From the NCBI GenBank assembly GCA_040954595.2, contig CM082582.2:3968001-4032000 (forward strand): a stretch of DNA of 64,000 bases, given 5' to 3'. Shown piece after piece: positions 1 through 12,800 of this stretch (the first letter of the stretch is position 1; each line of letters begins with the position of its first letter). The notes under the pieces are model-generated. The model made no database searches. It was given only the letters and a program-made list of their open reading frames with translations, and was not told where the DNA came from. Origin of the DNA: Balanoglossus misakiensis (Eukaryota; Hemichordata). The translations under genes were made by a program, and so were the position numbers.

Positions 1-714
1 GCTATTGTGTAGTTTACTGGAAAAAAGTTATAAATTACAGGTGTTTGATATAGCTGGTTGCATGACAACCAAATGTGTCCAGTTGTGTGATATATTAAAT
101 GTCAATATATTATATGAATTGGTCTCTCAATATTTAGAGAGTACTTCATTGGAAAGGGCCATTTCCTGTAATATAGAACCATAAACCACTTATAGAGACA
201 TGAAGTTAGGGGTACTGGGAAACTTATGTTTGAATGAATTATGATCTTCTCACAAAATGTGTGGGAAACTCAGTTTTCACCCAATCACTGCCCCATTTTG
301 TCAGCGTTGACATTAAATATACAGAAGATTAACTGACAAACACATGTTTGTATAAACACATTTGTTTTCTAAGTTCATGGTACAGTTAGTAGATTGGCTG
401 CAGACAACCAATGCATCATTGGCTGCAGACAACCAGTGTATCGTTGTGTAATGTTATGTCACTCATGCATAATTACAATTTTCGGTCTGATTGGAAAAAC
501 ATCTAAGGCGAAGGGTTTTCATTTGAGGCTAGCTGAATAAAAAGAGCATTTTTTAATATTGAACAAATTTCAGTCCAGTGTGATGATTTTTTTTCCGTAA
601 CCCCTTTCACTTTGTGGAAGACACATTCAATGGTCATTGGACCAAAGTTCAGTGTTGATGCACGCATGCATGCAGGCCCTTTCTGACCTCTTCTACCGTG
701 TGTCTGAATTACAG
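1..714 (+). other. Intron of the formin gene, left-edge remainder
   Basis: No coding exon is visible before the acceptor at 713-714. The stretch holds a tandem near-duplication of about 25 bp at 393-443 (ATTGGCTGCAGACAACCA unit, twice). The exons for the GTPase-binding domain and early FH3 helices must lie to the left. Confidence 0.6.
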
Positions 715-806
715 GTCATCCACCCTGGCATAATGTGCTGTTATTGCTGAAAGATGAAGGGCAGGACTCGGAAATCTTGGTGTATACCATGACACTTGTC
801 AATAAG
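715..806 (+). CDS. FHOD: FHOD exon 1 of window: FH3/DID armadillo segment
   Basis: The exon opens with two bases of a split codon after an ACAG acceptor and reads [15 protein letters not shown], then an alternating Leu/Val stretch ending LVNK. This is the helical FH3 (diaphanous inhibitory domain) pattern of FHOD1/FHOD3, where HP-W-N-LLLLK and TLVNK are recognisable. It ends in phase 0 at AAG before GTGAGG. An in-frame GTG at 735 is internal and not a start. Confidence 0.88.
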
Positions 807-3800
807 GTGAGGCGTTTCTCCCATGATATGATGTGTACAGTTTTAAAGAAAGGTCGTTGTCAGTCATTGAGAAATAACAGCTGGAAAAGGAGTCGACGTA
901 GAGCAAGACTTGGGTCTTCCGAAGACATCACTACCTGCTGTGAAGCACTAAAGGTTGTGGCCAGATCAGGATCTCTCTCAGATTACCATTAAAAAAACTA
1001 CATTTGCTGTGTTAGCCACAAATTCCAGACATGTCTGTGTTCATTCACAGACCTTGCCCTTTGGAACGTGACTCTGGTAGAAATCTTGGCACCATCAGAG
1101 ATGCTGTAGATCAGCTGTGTTTTGTCAAATCTGCAGTTTAATTGACAATGTGTTATTATTAGTCCTGGCGGATGAAGGATGGGGCTGATAGATTTAGGTC
1201 TGTGTGTGTGTACACACATGCATGTGTACATCCATCTGTCCCCAGCCATTACTCCCGTCAGATGCTTTGACCAATTTCAATAATATAAAGTTGCCTTGAG
1301 CAAAAATGAGGAGTGTTAAGACATTGGTTTTTTTAAGTCACCTAATACTTTTAAATGAAAACCTGCATGTATTACAGAACTTTAACGTAAAGACCAGCAA
1401 CAGAATGAGTCAGTACAATGTATTTGCATTCAGATAACTTTTTGGTCTTTGTTTCTGTAAAATGCATATATCAACAGATGATGGCAAAATATCAAAGAAG
1501 TGTCTGGCATATATTATCTCCCATTTTGATAAAGGGTTTGGGTTGGCTGCTGAAATGCTGGGAATTGATGTAGCATGATTCACTTCATTCTGTGTCAAAT
1601 CACAGGAGTCAATAAACATCAACTGCTCTGAGTTAGAAGACTGATAGGATGAATGATAGGCATAAGGAACTGGTTGGGAACTTTATACCCGTCATTGTGG
1701 TTCTTATATATTAATAATAATGATGGAACCCTGCCCTGGCCAAGTGGTTTGTTAGAGCGCCCTCTGCAGTCATAACGAAGTCTTAATCCCTTCTGTCAGT
1801 TTCTCTGAACAGCAGGGCGTAACAGGGCTTGGAGAAGGATTATGTAAACAGTGTTACAGTTACAAGAAATGTTTAATGTTTCCAGGGATTACAGAGAAAG
1901 TGTTAAATTTTCTTATTGGTTTAATTTTTTGAGATGGTCACCTTTTCTGCCCATGTTTACTATAGATTTACTGAGACCTGCAGTCATACATACAGGTAGT
2001 TCTTTGCTGAGCAGTTTGTATTATTTCTTACAGACTTTAAATGCAATACCAGATCAAGACACATTTTATGATGTAACAGATTCACTAGAAGAACAGGGTA
2101 TTGATAGAGTTCAGCAAAAGTACAGTAATATGAGGGGAGGTGATCCAGATGTCAAGGAACAGTTTCAAATTTATGAGGTAAGATTATTCCTTGCTATTTT
2201 GCAACTTGGTGTATTCTCTGATCATACAATTATCTTCAGTCTTTCAATCCTTATTCCTGTTATGCCTCATTGTCCCTTCATACTTGTATTGCAGTTTTCA
2301 AATGAATTGCTTGGTATAAACAATGATAGTGGCATTAATATAAAACAAAAACAACAATTTCAATTAGATGGCGTAGATTTGGTTTTGAAGCATGCACTGT
2401 CATGATTTACTATAACACGGGAAACTTCTCTAGAGCCCCCAAAATGTGAAAACAAAAAGTCGCGTAAAAATGTTTTTCGGAGATATTGATGCAGTTGGAG
2501 AAATACGAGAACATGAAAATTAATCGTCACGCAACAGTTGCCTCTTTTGATATCGCAAAAATTTCCTGTCGCGAAAATTTCTCCTTTTCCAGTATTTTGT
2601 GTACACATTAAATTCATTATGCCGGTCATCGTATGGCTCTGACTGGATCAGACTTGCGTCTGTTCTCATGAATGAAATTGAACAAATAGAAAATTCAGTG
2701 AATTGTTGAACACATATTTGAATATCCTTGTACTCACACCGCCAAACTGGATGTTTTTTTAGGCTGCTCTGAAGCATGCAGATGGTGACATTGACATCCC
2801 AGTGGAACGACAAAAAGACCTCCGACAGCGGCAGAGATTGCAACCGGAAGAGAAGAGGAAAAGCAAGCGCAGCTCAATGAAAGTCTCAGAACCTTACAGA
2901 GTACACAATGCAGTTAGAAACTTAAACAGCGGATTGAAAGTGATGGATGAACAAGAACCAGTACGGAACGCTACAAGGAGGAGGAGACGACAGAGGTAGG
3001 ATGTGATGGCTCAGTGTTCGGCATCAGAGCAATCTACACACTTGATGAGTGTCGAACAAAAAGTCAGCAAAATGAAAACATTGATGAGTACATTGTGCAT
3101 CTACAATGTGCATCTTAAGTTAGTTGAATAGAACACAACCCTGTATGATAAACCTCAACTCAACTGTCAATTTTGAATTTTTTTCCTAGCTGAAGAAAAT
3201 TCAATCTACTGTAAAATGGGAAATTTGCAAACGATAAATTTTCGCGAAATACATAAGAGCAAAAATTACCGGAAGAATAAAAAGTCACGTAAAATGTTTT
3301 TCGGATATACATGTAACGATGCAGTGAAATACGAGAACACAGAAATTAATCCTCACATAACAGTTGCCGATGTAGATATCGCAAAAAATATCCTGTTGCG
3401 AAAATTTCCCGTTTTACAGGATATGATTTTTGGAATAATAGTTGACATGACAATGTAGACCTTGTTTTTTTGAGAGAAGTGTGTTGATCCGCCCTTTTCT
3501 TTTCTATTTTAAGAATTCTTTCAAGAAGATCACGCGCACAAGCAAATGACCATCACACGGTCTCTCTAACACTCCCTGTTTTCCTAACTGTGTTACAGAA
3601 GCAGGGCTTCTTCATCCGACCTGGAGACCTCCTTGGTCGTTTCACCAACAATCCCTCAAGCAACTATAGAAACAACAGTAACAGAAAAGCCAGTGGATCC
3701 ACCACCACCACCAAGCTCAGCAGAACGCAGAAATCCCAACATCTCAAATTTGATGGAAAGTTTCCGACAGAGGAAGGAACGGCTGCAGGCAGCTCGCAAT

Positions 3801-6800
3801 CAAATCAGTCTGGAAGACTCACCATCATCTCGTCTCAATGGTTCCATCAGGACTCCACCTCAACAGCCTGTGCCAGTTCCTAGTAAGTGATACGTCACAG
3901 TCTTTCAGTTTTCAGATATGAGAACTTGCTCTCACTTCCAGGTTGCTACAAAATTTCCCGAGACCCAACATCCATGTTATGTATTCACAGACAAATATTG
4001 TGATATCCATAGAAATTTCAGGTGAATGATATCCTTCAGTCTTCTCTAACGGCCACTTCAAAATCTTCAAGTTCAGTGTTTCCCATTGTGCATTTGAGTC
4101 GTTCTGTTTCGGCATACAAATGCACATTACCTTTCGCAGACTTGGCCGCCTATTAAGAAACATCGATCATGGCACCAAATTGACACAGTTGTAAAATAAA
4201 AGGTGTCAAGGTGTAGATATTATGACATGAATTGCATCAGAACCTTGACTTTGCCCTTCCATATGATTAAATCAAATGTTTGGTGTCGGGGTCTGCAAAC
4301 TGCATCTTCAAAACTGTATAGTTAAGTTGTTTAGTTATTTGATATGGACACGGTGCTGACTAGATGATTTATGACAACTGAAGGTAGGTAATGTTAGGTA
4401 GCATGACATTTACACACACTGTAGGTGTCCGTAGACTTCATATGTGAACTATCCCCTTGAGCTGTCTCCTTTTCTATCCTGTTGTAATGTATGTTATGTA
4501 TCTGTTCTGTTGTACGCGTCCTGTTACTGCTTATCACACACATTGCTTTTACCAGTCTTAAATGAATTACTGTAACACCAGTCACATATAGTTACAGCTT
4601 TCCTCTGTGACTTCATTCATACACAGTACATTGGTCACAGTAAGTTCTCTGTGACACTCATGTGTCACAAATTTTGTCAATACAGTATCTGTCAGCCATC
4701 AGTGTTTATGGTTGGGTTATTGAAGTTTGTTATAACCTAACATCTCTGTCTTCGCCACAGAATATTTTCATATAAACCTCATCTGAGGAAAAATTCCTAT
4801 TTGGCAAAAATGGAATTCCAAGCATTGCATATGGTTTGCCATTAACAATAGAATTCAAACTCTATTTTGTCAGCCCAACCTCTCATGCTTGTTGGCACCT
4901 GTGCTTGTGCATTTTTGTTATGGATATGACAGTTTGCCAACTTTCATGCTGTTAAGTTCAGTTAGATCTTTGGCATTCTTGTACCTGGTTCAGTGCTGAC
5001 TAGATAGGAATGGCATACATGGACATGAACCTTGTATGTGTATATATTGCCATTATAATACTGAACAATGCTGACTTGTTCGCGATGTCAGTCATTTGTA
5101 CTTTATTGTTTTTGACACAATGGAGGAAAGTCACACCAAGACTTCTGAATTATCCTATGCTTAATTCTTACATATAATCCCGTGATATCTGTCTTTGTTT
5201 GACATAATCCTTTACAAATGTTTTTCGTGGAGCAGTGCAACTTCAAGCTGTAGGTTGATGACGTAGAACAGGGGTGATACTGTATGTATTTTTGATCTGT
5301 CCTGGTCTACGTCACACAGGTGGTGATATTGGGCCAGTTCATGTGATAAATTTCTGTGTTCAATACCAATGATAAAGTATTTTCCTGTTGCCATGAGCAG
5401 TCTCACATTTGCCTCTGTGTGTTGGTACAGTTAAACTTGTCTTTCACCTTTCCCCATTGTTTTACTGTGATCTGTGTATTTCCCGTTTATAATGTGATGA
5501 CGTGTCTTGTGCATTTCCCTTTGATGTGATGGCGTGTCTGTTGCTGCTAGGTGTTGCTTTTGCTATCAATCATATTTCATCACACGTACCTTGCAACCAT
5601 TAGATACAGATGATGACACAGTCACTGCTGAGGACGAAGCCATGTCAGTTGAACCGCAAACCACAGAAGATGTAGTTTCACCCGAAGAAGTAACGCACAG
5701 TCCTCAGCTATCAGGAAAAGGTGACTTAGAAACAGTTTTGGAACAGAAATCACACACAGCGTGTGATCCAATAGATGAAATTTCCTCTGAAGTACCACAG
5801 GATGGAGACAGCAGCATTGTCGTGGGGAATTACAAAGCTGATAAGGATGAAACGCCATCATGTATTCGGGATGAGACTTGCAGCAGTCTGGTGGAGGAGA
5901 GTGTTGATGTAGTCTCGCAGTCTGTAGACCAGTCAGAAGTGAAAGGGGCTGAGGAGACCCTGGTATCTGATAGAGAAGTGGAGAGTGGGCCACGCACTGG
6001 TCTGGTGTCTGAAGATAGGTCACCATTAGATCACCAGAGAGATGAGAAAGACATGTCAGGGACAACAGAGGCTCCAGTTGATGGTTGTATTGAAGAAGCA
6101 TTGTCTGCCGAGCAACCACCAGGCCTAACTTCAACTGCTGAAACTCAGCTTGAATTGGCGTCTGACCAACCATCTGATGATCAGAGTGTTGAGATCAACT
6201 TGTCAGGGACTCTAGAGATGTCACCTGCATGTGATAGTGTTGAATTAGTTTGTGAAGAGTTGCTGCAAGATGATGGGGTCTTGATAGGGATACCCACTGC
6301 TGATGACAGTACTGTCAAAATACAGGAGATGTCAAGTTCAACACAACCAGCAGATTATGTATCACTAGATATCATGCACTCAGAGTGTCATGGTGAGAAT
6401 AATGATGAGGTGCAGACGTTGGATTCTCAAGATATTGCGGTAGAGTCCTCTGAAGGTGCTTTGGATGTTGAACAAGAATGTAAGAGTTTTGTGACAGGGG
6501 AAGGAACTGAAGGGGGTATAGTTTTAGCCAGTGGCGATGATGTCACTGGGACCAGTGGTGATGATGTCATTGAGACCAGTGGTGATGATGTCACTGGGAC
6601 CTGTAAAGATGGTGTCATTGGGCCCAGTGGGGATGATGTCACTGTGACCAGTGGTGATGATGTCATTGCGACCAGTGGTGATGATGTCACTGTGACCTGT
6701 GAAGATGATGTCATTGGGACCAGTGGGGATGATGTCATTGCGAACAGTGGTGATGATGTCACTGTGACCAGTGGTGATGATGTCATTGGGACCGGTGGTG

Positions 6801-9800
6801 ATGATGTCACTGAAACCTGTGGTGATGATGTCACTGGAACCAGTGGTGATTATGTCACTGAAACCTGTGAAGATGATGTCACTGGAACCAGTGGCGATGA
6901 TGTCACTGAGACCTGTCTTGATGTCAATGATGTCAGAAGTGGTGGTGACTTGGAGAAGTGTATTGATGAGATATCTGATAAAGATTCACCTGAAGACCTG
7001 GGAAAGCCAATGGAGCAGTCAGCTGCAATGAATGCCACAGTCTGTGAGGTGGCAGATGATGAAACAGAAACTGAACAAGAAGGCAGACATATTAAATCAG
7101 ATGTTACCATGGTTACAGACGAGTGGGATGTTAATAAAGATGGCGGTGATGATGATGTATTTGAGTGTGAGACTGGCACAGCTGATACAGGAGTAACAGA
7201 TAACAAAGATTTTAATGAAAGTGAGTAGTGTGCCAAGTAACAAAAGTGTGCAGTGAGTGTCTAAGCATTAGCTATGTAGAACTAACATAAACAGAGTTAA
7301 GTTTGAGTCTTTAGTTGTTGAAAGATTTGCCTGGAGTTGCTACTTACAGGGTTGGAGTGATTTTATTGAACTTTTAAAGGCCTGTGTAGTATTGATTTGT
7401 TTTCCAGTCAAAGCATGAAATGAAACAGAGAGTAGTACAAATCCAGTACCTCCAATGCATCTCATGCGATGCCGTCATGCATCTGGTCATCACAGGACGT
7501 CTTTTTTACTCTGTAACTAACTGTGGTGATACCTCATGTCTGGTGTTTTCTGTGTGCATTTTTATTTGCCATCTTGCATGACTAACGCATCTTTCAAGTT
7601 TAATACAGTGAAAGCAGTCATTACAGACACCTCTCTATTAAGGACAGACTTTCTGTTCCCATAGGTGTCCTTAAAGGTATACGGTCACCAAGGGAAAATT
7701 AGCTGTAGTTACCATGGCAAATTGAGATCTAGCCAATCGCAGATTTTCAGTGGGTGGCACACGCGAAAAAAAGAGCGCCACCGTATGTTCTTTAGAACGC
7801 TCAAGTACGCCATTTCAGCCATATATGGGTACATGTATAAATATGAAAATTGGAGGTGACTGTATACCTTTAATAGACAGGTTTCACTGTACTTCATAAT
7901 CTTTCAGCATGTCATTCACTTTCTTCTTCTTTTCATGGTTATTCACCTTTCCTTTATTTTATTTTGGTTACATTTCATTTCAAAGCTGATGATGAGACCT
8001 TTGATTTCTCATGGCTGTATGCTAGTACCTACTCAGATTCTATGCCCACATCATCTGAAGTAGATATAACCACTGAGAGTGAGTATTGGAATCTGACAAC
8101 AATGGTTTCTCCCATGCATGAAAAGCCAGTTTTGTAACTATGCATATCATTGTACATGAAGCATCATCAAAATTTAGCAATTCACCAACTCAAATTTATC
8201 ACTTTTGTTTCTTCAGTGCAAGAGTTGTACATTTGTAGGTTTCCTGCTCTTCTACATAATCATTGTACATACCATATGAACATATAGGTTACGGTTTTAC
8301 TCCCTCAAAATTAAATGAACCATGTAGACTTTTTTGCAGTTTTGTTGTGATTATAAATTTATTTTTGTTAATTATAGTTTCCTTTATTTTCCCAGTTTGC
8401 TTTGTGTGATTCTAGCTTCAAGATCCAAAATCCAAAATTATTTCAAATCAACGGCAATAACCATTCACATTCCATTCCACACTTCTTTTGCTGATTCACA
8501 ACTGTTTGAGTTGAAGTTGCATTTTATTTTGTTTTGTTTTGCCTAGCTTTCTTTCTTTTGTTTGTTGTTTATATTGTTTTTAATTTGCCACTTTTATTTC
8601 AAAGATGACAGTTTGACATCTACAACTCCATCAAGCCTCATTGGAGACGTGCACCATGACACTACACCCCATCTTGACTCTCACCATTCAGGTATTCATA
8701 ACGCCTTTCACTTTTTCATTACATTTTCCATTTTCATCATCATCTCATAACATTTTCTATCAACCTCTGGTCTGTCCTGTCTGTGAAAATCCAAGAAATG
8801 CATTGCTGGTAATACCTTCTTCATACTTTGTTCTTGTAGCAACTCCAGACAGACAAGTTTTTGCGAAAGATTTACGACAATATTGAGTCAATATTTTGTA
8901 TTAAACTAAAACACTTTGGATATTTCATTGTAAAGTCAAACCTGTGTATAGTGGCCAGTCAAGGGACTCTCCTAACTGGCTTTTATAGACAGGTGGTTTT
9001 TTATAGACAGTTCAATGAACGTTCATGTAAATTGCACAAGGACTGCAATAAAGTGGCCACTATATAGAGGTGGCCACTATCACAGGTTACATAGTTTTGC
9101 TGCATTCAACAATACATTATTGCTTTTATATTTTGAATACAAGATGAGGAAACACAGGCAATTACTGCATTAGATGATACAGATGAATTACTTATACCAT
9201 CATGGCTGCATACACAACCTGAATGTACTCTTGATAAACTTAAAGATGGCCGTCAACGTGAGTATTGTCAGCTGAGCAACCACCTCCCTAATTGACACAG
9301 GATTTGCCGTGCAAGTGTTGTCATGACCATCAAACTAATTTCTTCCCTGAAGTTGTTCCCACTGAGTGATGTTTCCCTACATCCCTATATACCTCTCCTT
9401 TCCTTGCATTGCACTGCAGTCAAAAGTCAATACTATATACGTGTAGTATACCAGACTGCTTCCTTTATTCACACTGTCTTCTAAGAAGGCAGCATACATG
9501 CATTATGTATTAAGCGCACAAACACAGTGAAACTGAATAAAACATATTTCCATCTCTGTATTTTTTGTGTTTCTATTAAAGACAGCACAGTGTGGGTTTT
9601 CTATATCAGATGTACTGATGTACAGTCATATCTACTGTACATGTACCATACTTTCAAATGAGTGGGCATTGTTGCCATGATCTTTTGACTAACTACTAAA
9701 ATTGACTGCCATATGCAGTTGTTAGCATTACTGCAGGTGAAAAGTATTCAGGCAGTTTTTGATACTGCGGAGTTTGATCGTTGCATATCTGTCTTACCAT

Positions 9801-12800
9801 TAAATGATTAAATCTTCGATTTAGGGTAAATGTTATGCATTCATTTTCAGTGTATAGCCAGTGACTGTTTGAAGCTGTAATTTGTGAAATAATCTGCAGT
9901 ATCGTAGTATGATCAGATGATAATGTACCAGTTTATTTTTTCATGGGGGGGGGGGGGGGGGTTATGAAAGGATCAAGCATTGGATGCTGGTACTTGTAGG
10001 AATGTATGGTTTGGAGTTTGTGGGCTGACTTTCAGAGAGCAATGTACCGATAGCTCACATAGCTACACAGCTTTGTAGATCTGCATTCAATGTAAGCATA
10101 GTTTGATGTAACCTGAATACGAATACTGAATATGAAAAATCTACACTGTAAAGTGACACTATTTGAGAATGGGGTGCTGGTTCTTTGATCTTATATAAGG
10201 GGTGGAGTGCATGTTTTTTGAAACTGTATATGAATATGATGGGTGGATCTATGGAATACTTTTAGCAAGAATTTCAAGTGATATGCTGGTTGGTTGATAC
10301 CGACATTGAAACTTAGGGTGGAGTGAAGAATGCTAAAGTATGAATCTGGATATTGAGAAAACAGTGACGATATCAAGTGGTGATATCTGTTTGGAGTCAA
10401 TAGATATGGTCGTACACTTGCTGTACATGGGATATTCTAGAACATGGTTTCCATCTTCAGAGGAAGAGTTGCCATTTTTGAGTTGAGAAAACTCTGACCT
10501 CCGTGTACTATTCCACTGCATTTTGTAATGTCATATGCAAACATAGTATGTTATGTCTACTTTATACAAAACACTTCCTCAATGTTCTGTGTAGTGACTT
10601 CATTTACAGATTTAGCTTCTCATACGTGTGCGGTCAAATTGTGATCAAATTTGATTTTCACTGTGAGTGTTTGACCCAGTCTATCATTCTCATGTCTGTG
10701 GATCAAACAAACCTTCTACATACAACTGAGGGCTGCTAGCAATTACATCATAGTCCACATTATCTTTGTTACCTCCTTGGCTCTTCAAAATCTTTTCCTA
10801 CTCTTTTTGCTTTAACTACTTTCTAAATGTGTTCTTCTATACCTGTCTTCTAGTTATCTCAACAACAGTGGTTGAAGAAACGTTTGACCAAGATAACACT
10901 CACAATGTCGCTGATGTTGTCTTTACTGCTAAACTTCCTTCAACATCACCTCCTCTGCGTAGTAAGTATCTCTCCTCTCTTCTCTTTGTTCCGTTGTCTC
11001 ATCTATTCCTATTCTCGACAGTCTGTTATCATCCCCATGGACTACCTAAATGGAATCCCCCATCCACGAATGACATGCACAACCTGGTGAATTCCATTGG
11101 CAGTAGTGGGGATGAAAGAGCGTTTTGTGTTGTTTACCCTTTTCACTCCCTGTATATAATGTCCATCTTCTGTTTTTGTTTTGAGTCAAATGTGTTCCTG
11201 CGTTGTAACCTAATCCTCTGCTGTTCTCCAATCTTTCTCTGACTCTTTCTTACTATTTCTTTCCTCAACTTGATTTCCTTTTTCCAAGGTGAAGAACCAA
11301 GCACCTTTTCAAGCCCAGGGGACAACAATCAAGCTGCAACAGAAGGTACTAGAAATATGTGAACACCCTCGGGATTTTCTCTAACTTTTCACTTTCATTT
11401 CTTTTTTATCCTTTTATGTTCCACTCTACATTGTATTAAAGGGACAAAGTCTCTCTCTCGCTGCCCTTTTCCCATTAATTTTATTTGATACAAGACACTG
11501 TTTATATTATTCTACATCTGGATATATAGTGAATCAATGTTCAACCACACACAACTTCCATCCAACTTGTAGACACGAGAGTGAAAAAACTCGCCAAAAT
11601 GAATAATCGGTGTTTATTCATTTTGGCGAGATTTTTACTCTCATATTCTGCAAACGGGATAGAAGTTGTGTAGTCGAACGTTGATTCACTAAAAAATCGA
11701 CATGTAGAATAACATAAACGGTGTCTTTAATCAAATATAATTAATTAAAAAAATGCCTACGAGAGAGAGAGACTTTGTCCCTTTAAGTTTTAATTTTTCT
11801 CTTGCCTGCCATAATGTCAAGTATTCAGACATGACATTGATTTCACAAAATGATTCTGACACCACTGTATCACACAGAATGATCATTAATCCCCCCATCT
11901 GATTATTTCATCCTACCTGACTTGCCAATTTTCAGTATTGTTTTATGCAAGAAGGCATGTCTTGGTAACACTCACTTGTACTTTCATGAGAGATTTCGTG
12001 AAGCAAACCCAATACTAACGAAATTGATATTGATGGAGAATGTTGGTACAATTTCCCCCCTTTTTAAAAACCCCCTTACTGGGAAAAAGTCTGCATGCAT
12101 TGTTTTGATGCTTTTTTGTGTATTTTGTTGATTGCTTGAAAGCTGGATCTTGGCACTTCTTGTACATTGATGAAGGGGATATCAATGTGCCATATGAAGT
12201 GAATGTCAAATTAGCCAATGACTGTTGTAGTCATAACTATATCGAGTGTGCTATGATTACAGTGTGTTCACTTGGCATGGAAACAGGAAAGATCATAGCG
12301 TGACAGTTATAAATGTCATCATGGTACTAAACTTTGACTCTCCATTTTGTCTGGTTATTACCCGACTGATCAAACCAACAACAGCTAGGCACAGTTCACA
12401 TTAACACAAGTATGTTTTAGCACACGGCTCTTTGCAGAGCATATTTGTCATAATGATAAACTTGAAAACATGTTCTTCATTTAAATGACTCATTTCAGAG
12501 TACATTGTTCATTAAAATTTCCTTCATTACCTTTTTAATGAAACCTTTGTAATTATCATATATAAACTGAAACACAGTGAGATTGTTTTCAGCTATATTT
12601 TTTAAATTTTGAGTTGTGACTGTATGCATGTTTATCTTAAACTGGTAACTCGATCATCCATACTATATCTTAAAATTGCTGCATAAGTACCTTTAGAAAA
12701 CAATGAGAATCTTCTGTCAGACTCAGCGTGATACAAATTCTTTTTGGTAGACGTTATTGATCAGTTTCTCTGCTGCTACTTTTCTTGAAGCCAATAATAA

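Noticed and set aside
1733-1785. tRNA gene
   Set aside because: The A box is present but no B box, acceptor-stem pairing or anticodon arm could be found.
3216-3458. Small open frame on the plus strand
   Set aside because: It lies wholly over a family A MITE; the same sequence appears at other copies.
6530-6913. Regular repeat that might suggest a CRISPR array
   Set aside because: Units are contiguous without spacers and are translated in frame, so it is a coding minisatellite.
6427-7236. Long antisense open frames rich in SSPLVTVT
   Set aside because: They mirror the 24-bp repeat of exon 5, which is open in several frames. The sense frame has splice sites and phase agreement; the antisense frames have none.
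8334-9067. Several overlapping short open frames
   Set aside because: They are Phe/Ile/Ser-rich readings of T-rich intron and of a family C repeat, with only the 8605-8691 part supported as an exon in another frame.
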